Below the pieces are notes generated by a model. It did not search any database and had not been told where the DNA came from. It saw only the letters and a list, made by a program, of their open reading frames with translations. Positions 17,040 to 24,241 of a DNA stretch of 64,000 nucleotides are shown here, piece by piece. The stretch is from Microvirga lotononidis (GTDB taxonomy: Bacteria > Pseudomonadota > Alphaproteobacteria > Rhizobiales > Beijerinckiaceae), in NCBI RefSeq assembly GCF_034627025.1, contig NZ_CP141048.1, positions 1,252,001 through 1,316,000 on the forward strand, given 5' to 3'. Position 1 is the stretch's first letter; the number at the start of each line of letters is the position of its first letter. A program made the position numbers and the translations under genes.

Positions 17040-17396
17040 ATGAAGTGGGGTTTGGTTCTCGCAGCAGTTGGGGGAGCTTTCATTCCGAGTCTGGCAGTAG
17101 CGCAGGACGTAACAAGTGGAAATGGTCACTACATCCACTGCAAGAATTGGATGGATCGCTCAGCAGGTGGTGACCCGTTTATGAAAGGGGCTTGTGCCGG
17201 AATGGTTAACGCTCTGATGCTGAGTGGTCCGTATTATCCTGACGCAGGAAAGTTTTGTCCGCCAAGTGCTGCGCCAGTGCGCCAAGGTGTTCGCGTGGTG
17301 GTGTCCTACATGGACAAGCATCCAGGGGAAATGCACGAAAACCTCTTTATCTTGGCGCATAAGGCGATGCGTGAGGCTTGGCCCTGCAAGGAATAG
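17040..17396 (+). CDS. Rap1a/Tai-like exported protein
   Basis: A 118-residue protein with a signal peptide (MKWGLVLAAVGGAFIPSLAVAQ). The mature part follows the Rap1a/Tai immunity pattern: C near YIHCKN, then KGACAGMVNAL, then FCPPSAAPVRQGVRVVVSYMDKHP, ending EAWPCKE. The four Cys residues could form the two disulphides typical of the family. Rap1a proteins of Serratia neutralise Ssp-type T6SS amidase toxins in the periplasm. No effector or T6SS gene is in the window, so this is either an orphan immunity gene or a family member with another role. ATG after GACGAGGGGCACA is well placed. Confidence 0.72.
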   Translation: MKWGLVLAAVGGAFIPSLAVAQDVTSGNGHYIHCKNWMDRSAGGDPFMKGACAGMVNALMLSGPYYPDAGKFCPPSAAPVRQGVRVVVSYMDKHPGEMHENLFILAHKAMREAWPCKE

Positions 17397-17595
17397 CGTT
17401 GGGGGTTGCGTAGTCGGCTCTTAGTCGGAAGCCTCTTGAGCGGAGAAGGTGCATTCAAAATTTTTATGCAAAATCGTCTGAGCCGATCCTCTCGTGCGGG
17501 TTGAAGTACTATCCCCCGTGCCCCTTCAAGCGATTTAACCATCACCGAGTGGCACTGTGCAGTACCCTTAAATAGGATACAAAGCTGATCTTAAA

Positions 17596-18813
17596 TCAAT
17601 TCAACCAAGGGAATAATTTAGTTCCAATCACCGGAAAACGTTCATAGTCTACATTCGTAATAACAATGTAGATGGTGCATAACATCGTATAAATACTCAG
17701 GATGTTCCGGATTATAAAAACAGACTTAACTGATGATTGGAGGGCGTGCTCAGGGATTGATGCTTTAATCTGTAGTTCCTTCAGATAATAATCCGCAGCG
17801 ACATAGAGGGCTATAGTCAAGAAAGCATTAGTAAGTGCTGCGAGCTGCCACCAAGGAATTTCATTCGGAGCGACGAGTGGAGCAACAAGACTCCAGAGCA
17901 TAGAAGGTTCTATCCAGACCCGAAGTTCTGCCCAATGATACGACAAGAACAGCTTCGTAAAAAACAAAGCAATAATTAATACAGAATAGACACGCGTGAC
18001 GAGCATCACATCTCTGCGGACCAACCTTTGCATCGTTTGAACGATGGAGCTAGCGTCTGCTGCTGGGCGGACTACCCAAAGCAGTGGGCTCCAAAGTACG
18101 CTAGTTGACTTCAACGACAGGCGATAGACGATGGCAGGAATAACAAGGAATACCATCCCAGCGCAGTAAGCGATTGCGATCAAATATCGTCCAGGAAACT
18201 TTAAGTACGATAAATCTTCATAAATTAAGTTGTGTATCAGCTGACTATTCTTGAATTCCTTTATATACTTCAAACTCACAGAATTGTCTGGTACGCCTTC
18301 CACTCCAGGGATTAGTTCTGGAGTGCGCATAATATCAACATAGAGAACAGCCTTACGCCAGTTATAGGCAATGCTTCCCAATGACTCAAGTGGATGCCTG
18401 AGCACTCCTAAGATGGTAGCAGCCACTTTGCATAAGGTGAATAAAATAAGAGTTACTATAACATAAGTGAGAAGGAAAAGAACGTACAGAGGCGTTAGAA
18501 ATACTATGAATGAATATCTTACATAATTACTATAATTTCCTTCCGCAAAAAGCCTATTTATATTAGGTATGAAACTGAACACTTCCTCTACAAATAATGA
18601 TGCCCAGTTTCCGAACCTTAAGCCTAATTCAGTTGAATATTTTGTTCGTAGAAGCAGAAATGGGGCAAGTGACGCTGAAACAGCAATATGGATAATACTG
18701 CCTGTGCGCCAGTATATCAGGTAGCTTATCACGGCAGCAAGCAAAGTTTCTCCTACCGCTAACGCTGAAATCTCCTCCATTTCTACAGAATTATCAGTTG
18801 ACCATAGACGCAT
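17596..18813 (-). CDS. Multi-pass membrane protein, unknown, AT-rich
   Basis: About 405 residues with roughly eight or more hydrophobic segments (for example FIVFLTPLYVLFLLTYVIVTLILF, YLIAIAYCAGMVFLVIPAIVY and LWSLVAPLVAP). No transporter or enzyme motif is recognised. ATG at 18813 with AGGT upstream is preferred to a TTG at 18876. The gene is the most AT-rich in the window and uses A/T-ending codons, which points to recent horizontal acquisition. It is convergent with the Rap1a-like gene and diverges from the serine recombinase, so it may stand alone. Confidence 0.7.
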   Translation of the reverse strand: MRLWSTDNSVEMEEISALAVGETLLAAVISYLIYWRTGSIIHIAVSASLAPFLLLRTKYSTELGLRFGNWASLFVEEVFSFIPNINRLFAEGNYSNYVRYSFIVFLTPLYVLFLLTYVIVTLILFTLCKVAATILGVLRHPLESLGSIAYNWRKAVLYVDIMRTPELIPGVEGVPDNSVSLKYIKEFKNSQLIHNLIYEDLSYLKFPGRYLIAIAYCAGMVFLVIPAIVYRLSLKSTSVLWSPLLWVVRPAADASSIVQTMQRLVRRDVMLVTRVYSVLIIALFFTKLFLSYHWAELRVWIEPSMLWSLVAPLVAPNEIPWWQLAALTNAFLTIALYVAADYYLKELQIKASIPEHALQSSVKSVFIIRNILSIYTMLCTIYIVITNVDYERFPVIGTKLFPWLN

Positions 18814-18960
18814 TGTAGCTACCTGAACGTTGAACTCTCGCAATTGCGAGTTAGATGTAACTGTCGCGACTGCCAAGCGGCATACGAGAGAAAGCTCCGA
18901 TTTAACAAAACTATCGTTAAGCCTTGCCCTAGCGATAGCCGCTCCAAGCTTGAGCTTGCC

Positions 18961-19030
18961 CTATCATATGAATGGGTATTGACTTTTGATAGCTGTCCTA
19001 TCACAAACTCCTTTACTCTATTGATAGGAC
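18961..19030. promoter_or_regulatory. Palindromic operator/res-like repeats before recombinase
   Basis: The hexamer TGATAG or its complement CTATCA occurs four times: 18961-18966, 18987-18992, 18998-19003 and 19022-19027. Two of these form the imperfect palindrome at 18987-19003 and the last is TTGATAGGAC. TTGACT at 18979 could be a -35 element within the cluster. Serine resolvases bind short repeats of this kind upstream of their own gene, both to recombine and to repress it. Confidence 0.5.
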
Positions 19031-19038
19031 GAGCAGTC

Positions 19039-19593
19039 ATGATCATCGGTTATGCGCGAACCAGCACCACGGACCAGAAGGCGGGATTAGAGGCTCAGGA
19101 GCGCGATCTAAGAGCTGCTGGGGTTGAGCGTATCTTTCAGGAGCAAATCAGCGCCACAGGGCCGCGCAAGGCTTTTGCTGATGCTCTGGATTACGTGAGG
19201 GATGGCGATACGCTGATCGTAACGAAGCTGGATCGGTTGGCGCGGTCGGTTGCTGACTTGGTTGAGATTACTAAGCAGCTTGAGGCTAAGGGTGCATCTC
19301 TGCGGGTTCTCAACCTCAACCTTGATACTGAGACTCCAACCGGAAAGCTGATGCTGAACCTGCTGGGTTCTATCGCTCAGTTTGAGCGTGAGCTGATGCT
19401 TGAGCGTCAGCGTGAGGGCATCGCTAAGGCAAAGAGCGAAGGCAAATACAAGGGCCGTAAACCTACAGCCAAAGCTAAGATGGAGGACGTTCTGCGCCTA
19501 GTTGAGAATGGCCTGAGTCGTGAGCAGGTAGCGAAAGAGCTTGGGATAGGGGTGGCGAGTGTTTATCGGGTTCTGGCATCGGCACGGAGCTAA
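19039..19593 (+). CDS. Small serine recombinase (resolvase/invertase)
   Basis: A 184-residue Tn3/Gin-type recombinase. IIGYARTSTTDQ holds the nucleophilic Ser, KLDRLARSVADL the conserved Arg-rich helix, and the C-terminus ends in a helix-turn-helix (LSREQVAKELGIGVASVYRVL). Length and layout are those of a canonical small resolvase. ATG at 19039 begins the conserved domain; the open frame upstream is not coding. Its 3' end overlaps the convergent response-regulator gene by 119 bp. Confidence 0.92.
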   Translation: MIIGYARTSTTDQKAGLEAQERDLRAAGVERIFQEQISATGPRKAFADALDYVRDGDTLIVTKLDRLARSVADLVEITKQLEAKGASLRVLNLNLDTETPTGKLMLNLLGSIAQFERELMLERQREGIAKAKSEGKYKGRKPTAKAKMEDVLRLVENGLSREQVAKELGIGVASVYRVLASARS

Positions 19594-20026
19594 CCTCTGT
19601 CTCTTGAGCGGTCACGATAATCGCGGGTTTCTCAGAGACTAGCTGACGGATCAGCGACACCACTTCTCTTACTTTGTAGGGCTTGGGGATGAACCGAGCC
19701 TCTGGCGCTACGCTGTTAAACCCTGGTGGCAACGCCCCCGAAGTCACTAGGACAGCGATGTGCGGATATTGCTGCTGAGCCAGTCGGGCTAGGTCAAAGC
19801 CATTCATTGTTCCAGGCATTGTCACATCGGTAAAAAGTACACGAATATCGTTGCGGATTTTCAGAACTGACACAGCATGATCAGCAGACGGAGCTTCAAT
19901 AACCTCAAAGCCTTCCTCTTCAAGCGTATCCGCCGCGATGGCTCGCACAAGAGGGTCATCCTCAACGACAAGCACTATGATTGAGGACGCAAGCGGCTCC
20001 GATACTCCCACGAACTGATTAGACAT
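19475..20026 (-). CDS. Response regulator, receiver domain only
   Basis: A 183-residue protein. The receiver domain occupies about residues 17-133: VVEDDPLVR (acidic pair), VLFTDVTMPG (phosphorylated Asp), VLVTSGALP (Thr/Ser) and FIPKPYK (Lys). There is no output domain, only a polar tail. Such single-domain regulators are common in Hyphomicrobiales, often near histidine kinases; no partner kinase lies nearby. ATG at 20026 is the natural start. The tail is encoded antisense to the recombinase 3' end. Confidence 0.85.
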   Translation of the reverse strand: MSNQFVGVSEPLASSIIVLVVEDDPLVRAIAADTLEEEGFEVIEAPSADHAVSVLKIRNDIRVLFTDVTMPGTMNGFDLARLAQQQYPHIAVLVTSGALPPGFNSVAPEARFIPKPYKVREVVSLIRQLVSEKPAIIVTAQETEVSSVPMPEPDKHSPPLSQALSLPAHDSGHSQLGAERPPS

Positions 20027-20092
20027 AGTGCGGACACCGGAAGGCTTAGTACTTGAACCGGGGCAAATTAGAGCCCTCATCGCATTTGGCAA

Positions 20093-20371
20093 TGTGAGGA
20101 AACTGCTATGGCTAAAACTAAGTATAAAGGGTCAAGCCCACAGCTAAGGATAGAGCTGAGCATGTTAGGGTGCTAATGTTTGCGCCATGAGTAAGACAGT
20201 TATGTTTGCTAAAACTGATATGATTAGAGCTATGTCCTAAAGTGAAAGTTCTGATGCAAGGCAAGTTGTAAGCATAAAACTTTCTCGCACTAAGCATACG
20301 ATTTAATGTTGACTCGTGAATACTTCTTCTGGTCTGTCTGTGCGGGTACGGGCGCAGAAGAGGAGAGAGTA
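20093..20371. other. AT-rich upstream region
   Basis: Noncoding stretch between the response regulator and the zinc-motif gene, unless the longer ATG start at 20306 is used for the latter. Contains AT-rich tracts compatible with promoters; no specific site defined. Confidence 0.4.
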
Positions 20372-21040
20372 TTGCACTACGTCTGCAAAGCCCCTGGATG
20401 CAGCGAGAAGGCGGCATCGCGTTATGGGGTTTACTGTCACTCGCATAGGTCGCGCAGGAGGCGGCACGGAGCGATCAACCAAGAGGCAATCACGAAGGCT
20501 GACCTGAGCATTTACCGCAACTTGGTCAGGGGGCGGATTGAGAAGAACAGGGACAAGGAGCTGTGGGACAAGCTCAAGCTCATGTGGCGAGCAGTCATTG
20601 ACGATGCTCAAGCCACCTTGGAGCAATCGCGTAAGGGCCAAGCCATGCCGAGCTTCAAGAGGATGACCGCTCTTGAACTGGTGAAGCTGTCCAATGCCGT
20701 GAAGCCTGAGGAGGTAATTGAAACCGTACTCGCCATGTATGTCCTGCACGATCAGGAGCCGAGAAAGATCAAGAGCGACAGGGCGTTCCTGACGCAGATG
20801 GTACGGCGCGTCAGAGGGCTAACCCCGCTCAATGCTGGATCATGGACGAATGGAAGTACAGGCAAGAGGAAGGTTGCTTACAAGGAGCTTAGCCCCCGCG
20901 CTGTTGAGTGCATGGGGAAAAGACTGGCTGCTGTTTTCGGTGCTGCTGGTGTGACTCTGGCTAGGCTTGAGAGACAGGACCATGAGAAGCGGCTGCGAGA
21001 GCTGACCGAGTATCACCAAGCCCTGGATGATCTTCAATGA
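20372..21040 (+). CDS. Unknown protein with N-terminal zinc motif
   Basis: A 222-residue protein beginning HYVCKAPGC, then YGVYCHSHRSRRRRHG, a compact Cys/His cluster likely to bind zinc, followed by a basic helical body. I do not recognise the family; it looks like a phage- or plasmid-type DNA-binding protein. TTG at 20372 is preferred because AGGAGAG (20361-20367) lies just upstream; an ATG at 20306 in the same frame lacks such a site. Its stop overlaps the ParB-like gene start (ATGA), so the two are coupled. Confidence 0.6.
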   Translation: MHYVCKAPGCSEKAASRYGVYCHSHRSRRRRHGAINQEAITKADLSIYRNLVRGRIEKNRDKELWDKLKLMWRAVIDDAQATLEQSRKGQAMPSFKRMTALELVKLSNAVKPEEVIETVLAMYVLHDQEPRKIKSDRAFLTQMVRRVRGLTPLNAGSWTNGSTGKRKVAYKELSPRAVECMGKRLAAVFGAAGVTLARLERQDHEKRLRELTEYHQALDDLQ

Positions 21041-21747
21041 GTTACACAGGGAGCGTAGAGACGCAGATTGTCAGCCTTTCCCATCTCATCCGTGACCCAA
21101 AGTTTCAGGTGAGGCGAAAGCTAGATCAGCCCACGATCAATAGGTACGTTGAGGTTCTCAAGGCTGGTAACTCCATGCCGCCGATCCAAGTCGTTTTCAT
21201 CAATGATGCCCCTGTGTTGATGGATGGTTGGCACAGGGTTGCCGCTATGGAGCAGCTTGGTAAACCGGAGGCTGAAGCTGTTATCTTGGAAGCAACCGAG
21301 CAGGAAGCTTATTGGATAGCGGCAAAGGCCAACATGGAGCATGGCCTCCCGCTCAAGAAGAGTGAGCAGCGGAAGGTTTTCAGAGCATACATTAGGGCAG
21401 GACAACACAAAAAGGGTAGAGGGCGTTACAAGTCATATCGGGAGATGCAAAGCGATCTAAGCATCTCATACAGCACGATCAGAACTTGGATGTTCAAGGA
21501 CTTTCCCCGCACCGCAGCCCGATTGGGTGGAAACGACGAGTTTAAAGGGTCAGGCGGGTTAAGGAGCAGTCACGATCTGTCTAGCATCCAAGCTAATGCA
21601 ATGCAGGGACTACAGGAGGCCCACAGAGCCTTCCAAAGCACGGTTGATCCAAATGTTAGGGGTGAGATTATCAGCCGTATGGACGAACTACTCGCTGATA
21701 TGAAGCAGTCTGGAAACTGGGTGCCTCCGATGCTTCCTGACTTTTGA
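21037..21747 (+). CDS. ParB/Srx nuclease-like domain protein
   Basis: A 236-residue protein with a ParB N-terminal-like domain over about residues 10-95. It has a VRR segment, QPTINRYVEVLKAG, PPIQVVFI and the signature LMDGWHRVAAMEQLG. ParB-fold proteins bind or hydrolyse nucleotides; short island-borne versions act in plasmid partition, transcription or DNA cleavage. The later part, with KSYREMQSDLSISYSTIRTW, looks like a helix-turn-helix. No ParA ATPase is adjacent, so classical partition is unlikely. It is translated together with the zinc-motif protein upstream. Confidence 0.78.
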   Translation: MSYTGSVETQIVSLSHLIRDPKFQVRRKLDQPTINRYVEVLKAGNSMPPIQVVFINDAPVLMDGWHRVAAMEQLGKPEAEAVILEATEQEAYWIAAKANMEHGLPLKKSEQRKVFRAYIRAGQHKKGRGRYKSYREMQSDLSISYSTIRTWMFKDFPRTAARLGGNDEFKGSGGLRSSHDLSSIQANAMQGLQEAHRAFQSTVDPNVRGEIISRMDELLADMKQSGNWVPPMLPDF

Positions 21748-21753
21748 TAAAAA

Positions 21754-21768
21754 CCTTGTGAAACAAGG
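21754..21768 (+). terminator. Short hairpin after ParB-like gene
   Basis: CCTTGT, loop GAA, ACAAGG, seven bases after the stop codon. The stem is perfect but only six pairs, and it is not followed by a clear T run, so terminator function is tentative. Confidence 0.35.
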
Positions 21769-21950
21769 GTTTGAGCGTAGCACTGTTTATTTTGAACAGC
21801 CCGTATCAACACAAGCAGCGCCAAACCCTTGCGTAGTAAGTATTCCTTCCCCGATAACGCAACAAACACGATGAGAGTGCGCCCACATTATAGGGTTCCC
21901 GCGTTCGGGGCCTTGGGGCGTGCTGCTGAAATGAGTGGAGAACCGAAATT

Positions 21951-22646
21951 ATGACAGAATATCGCCTCTCTACGATTAACTACGATCTTTATGTTAACTC
22001 GGATAAGGACGGCGAACAGTTCCGCTTAAGAATGAACTTCTCATTAGCTCATTTGGGTGCGGCGGCGTCTTTCTCACGGCTGGTAGGGGAAGGTGAACAA
22101 GAGCAGATAGAGAAAGCAACAGCGGACTACTATGAGAGGGCCTTTGCTAACTCGTCTGCTTGCGTACTCTCATCGGTAGCCGCTGTTGAAGCCTATGCCA
22201 ATGAGTTGTTTTTTGACAGAGGATCAACGTTTCCTGGCTATGCCTCTGCGGTGTTAGATAAGCTATGGGAAGACTACGAAAGAAAAAGTATCCTCCCCAA
22301 GTTTGATTATGCACTTGTGTTGAGAGGTTGTCCCACGCTGAAGCAAGACGCAGCGTCGTACAAGGATATGGAGCTTTTGATAAAACTCCGTAATGCTTTG
22401 GTTCATTTTAAGCCGGAGTGGGAGGATGAGCCGAAGGCACATAAGAAACTCTCGGATCGTCTCATTCAGCGCATCAAGCCAAGTCTGCTGGCTTCACACC
22501 GTGAAATGATATTCCCAGGCGCATGGTTTAGCCATAGCTGCACAAAGTGGGCTGTCGAGACTGCTATCTCATTCATTGACGATTTTGAGGAGCAAGCGGG
22601 TCTTCCATCCAAGCTCAAGTCTCATAAATCGCTGTTAGAAGCCTAG
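21951..22646 (+). CDS. HEPN-like protein, unknown
   Basis: A 231-residue, probably all-helical protein. LRNALVHF gives the R-N-x3-H pattern (Arg147, His152) that forms the active site of many HEPN ribonucleases, set in a helix as expected. An upstream segment (SSVAAVEAYANELFF) matches the other helix of the fold. HEPN proteins serve as RNase toxins or as parts of abortive-infection and restriction systems. No antitoxin (for example MNT type) is adjacent. It is the last gene of element B before the tRNA. The family call rests on the motif and helicity only. Confidence 0.6.
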   Translation: MTEYRLSTINYDLYVNSDKDGEQFRLRMNFSLAHLGAAASFSRLVGEGEQEQIEKATADYYERAFANSSACVLSSVAAVEAYANELFFDRGSTFPGYASAVLDKLWEDYERKSILPKFDYALVLRGCPTLKQDAASYKDMELLIKLRNALVHFKPEWEDEPKAHKKLSDRLIQRIKPSLLASHREMIFPGAWFSHSCTKWAVETAISFIDDFEEQAGLPSKLKSHKSLLEA

Positions 22647-22783
22647 TGCCTTGCGCGAGGGGGATACAAAAAAGGGTACAAACAGGCTTGTGAGGCGTGC
22701 AGCTTCCGATCTAGTATGCTCCCATAAACCTCTGAAGACGTTGACTTATCGTCTGCTTCGCGTCGTACCATCTGAAAGGTGAT

Positions 22784-22797
22784 GGTGCCCCTGGCCG
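22784..22797. repeat. Attachment-site copy in tRNA-Leu 3' end
   Basis: TGGTGCCCCTGGCC, identical to 11618-11631. It covers the CCA and the 3' strand of the acceptor and T stems. Right boundary of element B. Confidence 0.82.
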
Positions 22798-22867
22798 GGA
22801 TCGAACCAGCACTCCTTGCGGAACTCGATTTTGAGTCGAGCGCGTCTACCAATTCCGCCACAGGGGC
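22784..22867 (-). tRNA. tRNA-Leu (CAA)
   Basis: On the minus strand the sequence starts GCCCCTG, pairs with CAGGGGC at the other end, and ends with an encoded CCA. The anticodon arm CTCGA-CTCAAAA-TCGAG gives anticodon CAA. TGGTAGACGC marks the D-arm, a variable arm typical of class II tRNAs follows, and GGTTCGATCCC is the T-arm. The 3' end serves as the attachment site for the islands, which keep the tRNA intact. Confidence 0.96.
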
Positions 22868-22940
22868 AAGGACCCGCGACGTACCATGGGCGGCAAAGGT
22901 TGGTCAATGCGCGAGATGTGAAGGGAAGCCGCATGGGTAA

Positions 22941-23034
22941 GAGCATCGGACCTACTTTGAGTCCGATGCTCCACCTTCTGAAGAACGCATCGTTGAGAGC
23001 GGAAAACCGGGTCCACTTTTCCGCACGATGCGTT
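22941..23034. repeat. Double palindrome of the GAGCATCG family
   Basis: Two adjacent hairpins. GAGCATCGGA (22941) pairs with TCCGATGCTC (ending 22971), 10 perfect pairs. AACGCATCGT (22984) pairs with ACGATGCGTT (ending 23034), enclosing a second stem GCGGAAAA/TTTTCCGC. They lie between the tRNA and yqaA. Related palindromes occur at 27289-27337, 27824-27860 and 59282-59317. Confidence 0.75.
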
Positions 23035-23117
23035 AACCCTCGCAATTCCAGACGCCTTGTGCTCAAAGAGACGCGGGGTGCCAAGACCCCGTCCGGATCT
23101 GAACCTGTCGGAACCCC

Positions 23118-23699
23118 ATGCTGAGACGCCTCTACGACTGGACCCTGTCCCTCGCGGCCCGCCCTTCGGCCCCTTATGCGCTGGCCCTGGTGTCTTTCTC
23201 GGAAAGCTCGTTCTTTCCCGTTCCGCCGGATGTGATGCTCGTGCCGATGATGCTGGCGCGGCCCGACAAGGCCTGGTCCTATGCGCTGATCTGCACCGTC
23301 GCGTCCGTGCTCGGCGGCATCCTGGGATACTTCATCGGTCTGGGCCTCTACGACTCGATCGGAGCCTGGCTGTTCCAGCTCTACGGCCTTACGGAAGGCG
23401 CCGAGACATTCCGGCACGCCTATGCCGAGTACGGCCATTGGGTGATCCTGCTGAAAGGACTGACGCCCATTCCCTACAAGCTCGTGACCATCACGTCGGG
23501 CTTTGCGGGCTATCACCTGGGCTGGTTCATCCTGCTGTCGATCCTGACCCGCGGGGCCCGCTTCTTCATCGTGGCCCTCCTGATGAGCAAATTCGGGCCC
23601 AAGATCAAATCGATCATCGACAACCATTTCAACCTGGTGGCGGCCCTGGCTATCGTGACCTTCGTCGGCGGCTTCGTCGCCTTCCGCTATCTTTTCTAG
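23118..23699 (+). CDS. YqaA family (DedA/SNARE-associated-like) membrane protein
   Basis: A 193-residue inner-membrane protein with about four to five spans. The conserved SESSFFPVPPDVMLVPM segment near residue 27 and KGLTPIPYKLVTITSGFAG near 114 are typical of YqaA, a branch of the DedA superfamily. DedA-type proteins are linked to lipid-carrier (undecaprenyl phosphate) recycling and membrane homeostasis. It is the first core gene right of the island and is followed 12 bp later by dsbB, probably as one transcript. Confidence 0.85.
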   Translation: MLRRLYDWTLSLAARPSAPYALALVSFSESSFFPVPPDVMLVPMMLARPDKAWSYALICTVASVLGGILGYFIGLGLYDSIGAWLFQLYGLTEGAETFRHAYAEYGHWVILLKGLTPIPYKLVTITSGFAGYHLGWFILLSILTRGARFFIVALLMSKFGPKIKSIIDNHFNLVAALAIVTFVGGFVAFRYLF

Positions 23700-23711
23700 A
23701 GGGAGGGTCCG

Positions 23712-24212
23712 ATGCGGATCAGCCTCACCATGCGGCAGGCCGCTCTGGCGGTGGCCTTGGGAGCAGCCGCCACGGTTGGCGGAGCGCTCGTCTTCGAGCA
23801 CGTCTTCGGCTATGTGCCATGCAAGCTCTGCCTGATCCAGCGCAATCCCTATTACATCGCCATCCCGCTGGGCCTCGTGGCCGCGCTCCTGCCGCCCCGC
23901 TTCGCCCGTGCCGGGCTCTGGCTCCTGGCCCTGGTCTTCGTCGTCAGCGCGGGTCTCGGGGCCTACCATTCCGGAGTCGAGTGGGGCTTCTTCGTCGGAC
24001 CGAGCGATTGCGGCGGCGGATCCGGCGCAGCCGTGGGCAATGTCGGCGATTTCATGAGCCAACTGGAGAACACCCGGGTCGTGAGCTGCACCCAAGCGGC
24101 CTGGCGCTTCCTCGGCCTGTCGCTGGCAGGATGGAACGTGTTGATTTCCTTAGGATTGGCTGCCTTCGCGGCCAGCACTGCCGCCCGCAAGGGCTTCCGC
24201 ATCGGGGGCTGA
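23712..24212 (+). CDS. dsbB: Disulfide bond formation protein B
   Basis: A 166-residue membrane protein with four predicted spans. The first periplasmic loop carries VPCKLCLIQRNPYY, the CxxC pair of DsbB, and the second loop has Cys in GPSDCGGG and VVSCTQAAW. It passes electrons from DsbA to ubiquinone, sustaining periplasmic disulphide formation. Slightly shorter second loop than in E. coli, as is usual in alphaproteobacteria. Lies between yqaA and the DSD1-like gene, all on the same strand. Confidence 0.9.
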   Translation: MRISLTMRQAALAVALGAAATVGGALVFEHVFGYVPCKLCLIQRNPYYIAIPLGLVAALLPPRFARAGLWLLALVFVVSAGLGAYHSGVEWGFFVGPSDCGGGSGAAVGNVGDFMSQLENTRVVSCTQAAWRFLGLSLAGWNVLISLGLAAFAASTAARKGFRIGG

Positions 24213-24241
24213 GGCCCCGCCTGCAGCGTCGGAGATATTTC

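Larger units (their letters stand above)
11618..22797. mobile_element. Element B: 11.2-kb island at tRNA-Leu
   Basis: The segment is bounded by 14-bp direct repeats, one of them in the tRNA-Leu 3' end. It carries a tyrosine integrase next to the left repeat, a serine recombinase, an IS66 insertion, accessory genes of mixed base composition and no housekeeping genes. No conjugation or phage structural genes are seen, so it is best called a genomic island or a degenerate integrative element. Element A, with its own integrase, begins at the same left repeat and extends out of the window. Confidence 0.75.

Noticed and set aside
22746..24095. A 449-codon minus-strand frame across the tRNA and over yqaA/dsbB
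   Set aside because: It crosses the tRNA and is antisense to recognised genes; composition is that of a shadow frame.
23057..24241. Upstream extension of the DSD1-like frame
   Set aside because: It overlaps yqaA and dsbB in another frame and precedes the conserved start at 24242, which has its own ribosome binding site.
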